Shown: positions 5,992 through 6,872 of the stretch, in pieces
How positions within the stretch are numbered: position 1 is the stretch's first letter
How the letters are laid out: every line of letters begins with the position of its first letter
Source of the DNA: JBOHDX01 sp050700835
Lineage (GTDB): Bacteria; Actinomycetota; Actinomycetes; Propionibacteriales; Nocardioidaceae
Assembly: GCA_050700835.1 (NCBI GenBank)
Contig: JBOHDX010000042.1
Coordinates: forward strand, 1 to 6,872
Reading direction: 5' to 3'
DNA: 6,872 bases
Notes under the pieces: model-generated
What the model was told of the DNA's origin: nothing
The model's database searches: none
What the model saw: only the letters and a program-made list of their open reading frames with translations
Made by a program: the position numbers and the translations under genes

Positions 5992-6747
5992 TCAGCCGAT
6001 CTTGATGGCGTGGATCTCGTCGCCGAAGGTGGCGATCTTGCCGGAGGAGGCACCGCCGTTGTCGGCCTGGTAGCCGAAGGCAGACAGCGTGACCGTCGTC
6101 GGCTTGTCGAGGGTGATCACCGTCGAGGCACCGGCGGTCGTCTCCCGGCCGCCGTTGTCTGGCACAGCCGCACCGAAGTCGGTCGACCAGCCCTCGGACT
6201 TGTACTGGTAGTGGTCGTCGCCGTTGAGGTCGCTCCAAGCGACCAGCAGCGGGTACGTCGGCGACGTAAGGGGTTGGCTGGTGGTGTTGTGGAACAAGCC
6301 GTGGTAGGTGAGCAGGTATGTCCCGGCTTTCAGCCTGATATGCATGATGTCGGTGACCCCTTGGCCGCTGCCGTCGTTACCTGCAATGGGCCCGCCGACG
6401 TCATTGACCGTCTTGTCGAGGGGGTACGTGTTGCTGACGCTGCTGAGGCTCGGGTTGTTCAGGTTGCTGCGCACGTCGCCGGTCAGCTGCGACATGCCCA
6501 CCGCGTTGTCGGCCAGTTTGGAGCCGTTGACCGCGTTGTCAGCGAGATCGCGACGGATGATCGCGCCGTCGGCGACGATCCGGCTGGTCACTGAGTTGGG
6601 GCCCATGTCCTGGGACTTGATCGTGTAGTTCTTGATGTCCTGGGACGTGACCATGCTGCCGGCGACGGCGCCGGTGGCGCCTGCGGCGACAACAACCCCA
6701 GCAGCGACGGCGACCGTGATGACGCGGCTGCGCGTGGTGCGACTCAT
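5992..6747 (-). CDS. Secreted or membrane-anchored protein with short repeats and a beta-rich C-terminal domain
   Basis: 251 residues, product not named. A basic start (MSRTTRSR) and hydrophobic stretch 9-30 make a signal peptide (possible cut after AVA at 27-29) or a membrane anchor. Residues 34-92 hold degenerate 10-12-residue units in which Ile/Val/Leu alternates with short polar turns: DIKNYTI, DMGPNSV, IVADGAI, DLADNAV, KLADNAV. Such units are frequent in actinobacterial secreted proteins and suggest a stacked beta structure. Residues about 130-251 are beta-rich (HIRLKAGTYLLTYHGLF, STVITLDKPTTVTLSAFGY, EIHAIKIG), resembling C1q/TNF-like jelly-roll domains; that likeness is inference from pattern. 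There are no cysteines. ATG 6747 is chosen because the signal peptide starts there; the frame runs on to a GTG at 6864, but those 39 residues look non-coding. The Shine-Dalgarno is weak (GGAT at about 9 bases). The gene is transcribed towards the MaoC gene but is separated from it by a terminator. Confidence 0.8.
   Translation of the reverse strand: MSRTTRSRVITVAVAAGVVVAAGATGAVAGSMVTSQDIKNYTIKSQDMGPNSVTSRIVADGAIIRRDLADNAVNGSKLADNAVGMSQLTGDVRSNLNNPSLSSVSNTYPLDKTVNDVGGPIAGNDGSGQGVTDIMHIRLKAGTYLLTYHGLFHNTTSQPLTSPTYPLLVAWSDLNGDDHYQYKSEGWSTDFGAAVPDNGGRETTAGASTVITLDKPTTVTLSAFGYQADNGGASSGKIATFGDEIHAIKIG
6472..6648 (-). repeat. Degenerate short repeats in the minus-strand secreted protein
   Basis: This codes residues 34-92. 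Units follow the plan hydrophobic-x3-(T/S/N)-(I/V)-x3-D-hydrophobic; the clearest pair is DLADNAV and KLADNAV, 11 residues apart (LADNAV exact in both). The period is about 10-12 residues. It probably forms a short beta-solenoid or spacer between the membrane or signal segment and the C-terminal domain. Confidence 0.6.
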
Positions 6748-6872
6748 CAGACCCGGATCCGCAGGTAGTTCTGGGCTGATTGGCGTGTGAAACGACGAGG
6801 GTGCCTTGCCTGCTTGGAGAATCGAGGTTGTCAAGACCTTCGGTTCTGTGAGCGGGAAGGACACCCTGTCGG

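Noticed and set aside
5909..6238. N-terminal extension of the MaoC-family frame up to 6238
   Set aside because: It runs antisense-free but out of frame through the 3' end of the neighbouring minus-strand gene and its terminator, and the residues do not match the hydratase family. Homologues begin at the ATG at 5908.
6806..6834. Perfect TTGACA (minus strand, 6834-6829) as the promoter of the minus-strand secreted-protein gene
   Set aside because: No TANNNT-like hexamer occurs 15-20 bases downstream, so only half of a promoter is present. The true promoter may lie elsewhere in 6748-6872 or beyond the window.
6748..6864. N-terminal extension of the minus-strand secreted protein to GTG 6864
   Set aside because: The 39 extra residues precede a good signal peptide and would abolish it as an N-terminal signal. 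The stretch is better read as the gene's upstream region.

Overview
The window is high-GC DNA, with strong G/C preference at third codon positions, GTG starts and short intergenic gaps. This, together with the protein types, points to an actinobacterium (Actinomycetota). I cannot place the genus from sequence alone. The left third is ordinary nucleoside metabolism. The right two thirds hold two secreted or surface-exposed proteins and one acyl-CoA hydratase-type enzyme.

Plus strand, 1-2306, is a tightly packed pyrimidine nucleoside salvage operon. It starts with the C-terminal part of an ABC importer permease (cut by the window edge), followed by cytidine deaminase (cdd) and thymidine phosphorylase (deoA). 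Each stop codon is followed by a single base and then a GTG, so both junctions read TGAGGTG, which suggests translational coupling. The inferred flow is nucleoside uptake, deamination of (deoxy)cytidine to (deoxy)uridine, and phosphorolysis of thymidine/deoxyuridine to base plus deoxyribose-1-phosphate. The adenosine deaminase gene that often follows cdd-deoA in actinobacteria is not here.

Plus strand, 2307-5349: a 172-base non-coding leader with several possible RNA hairpins precedes a GTG start with a clear GGAG ribosome binding site. The gene encodes a secreted protein of 956 residues. Its parts are a signal peptide, a glycine-rich domain of the ALK/LTK type found in many bacterial secreted proteins, a Big_1 (invasin/intimin) Ig-like domain, two tandem Ig-like repeats, two Big_3-type Ig-like domains, one or two further beta-sandwich modules, and a strongly basic C-terminal segment I do not recognise. 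Its ten cysteines fall into five local pairs. This is the most interesting gene in the window: probably an extracellular adhesin or matrix-type protein with no visible wall anchor.

Minus strand, 5456-6747, is convergent with the large gene. The upstream gene (5992-6747) encodes a secreted or membrane-anchored protein of 251 residues, with short degenerate repeats followed by a beta-rich C-terminal domain. It ends in a strong 14-bp hairpin terminator. The next gene (5456-5908) encodes a MaoC-fold (R)-specific hydratase resembling Mycobacterium tuberculosis Rv0130. Its likely promoter lies so close to the ATG that its mRNA would be leaderless, and the promoter's -35 region falls inside the preceding terminator hairpin.

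I saw no CRISPR array, tRNA, rRNA, insertion sequence, phage gene or defence system. The main candidates for something new are the architecture and C-terminus of the large secreted protein, and its structured leader.
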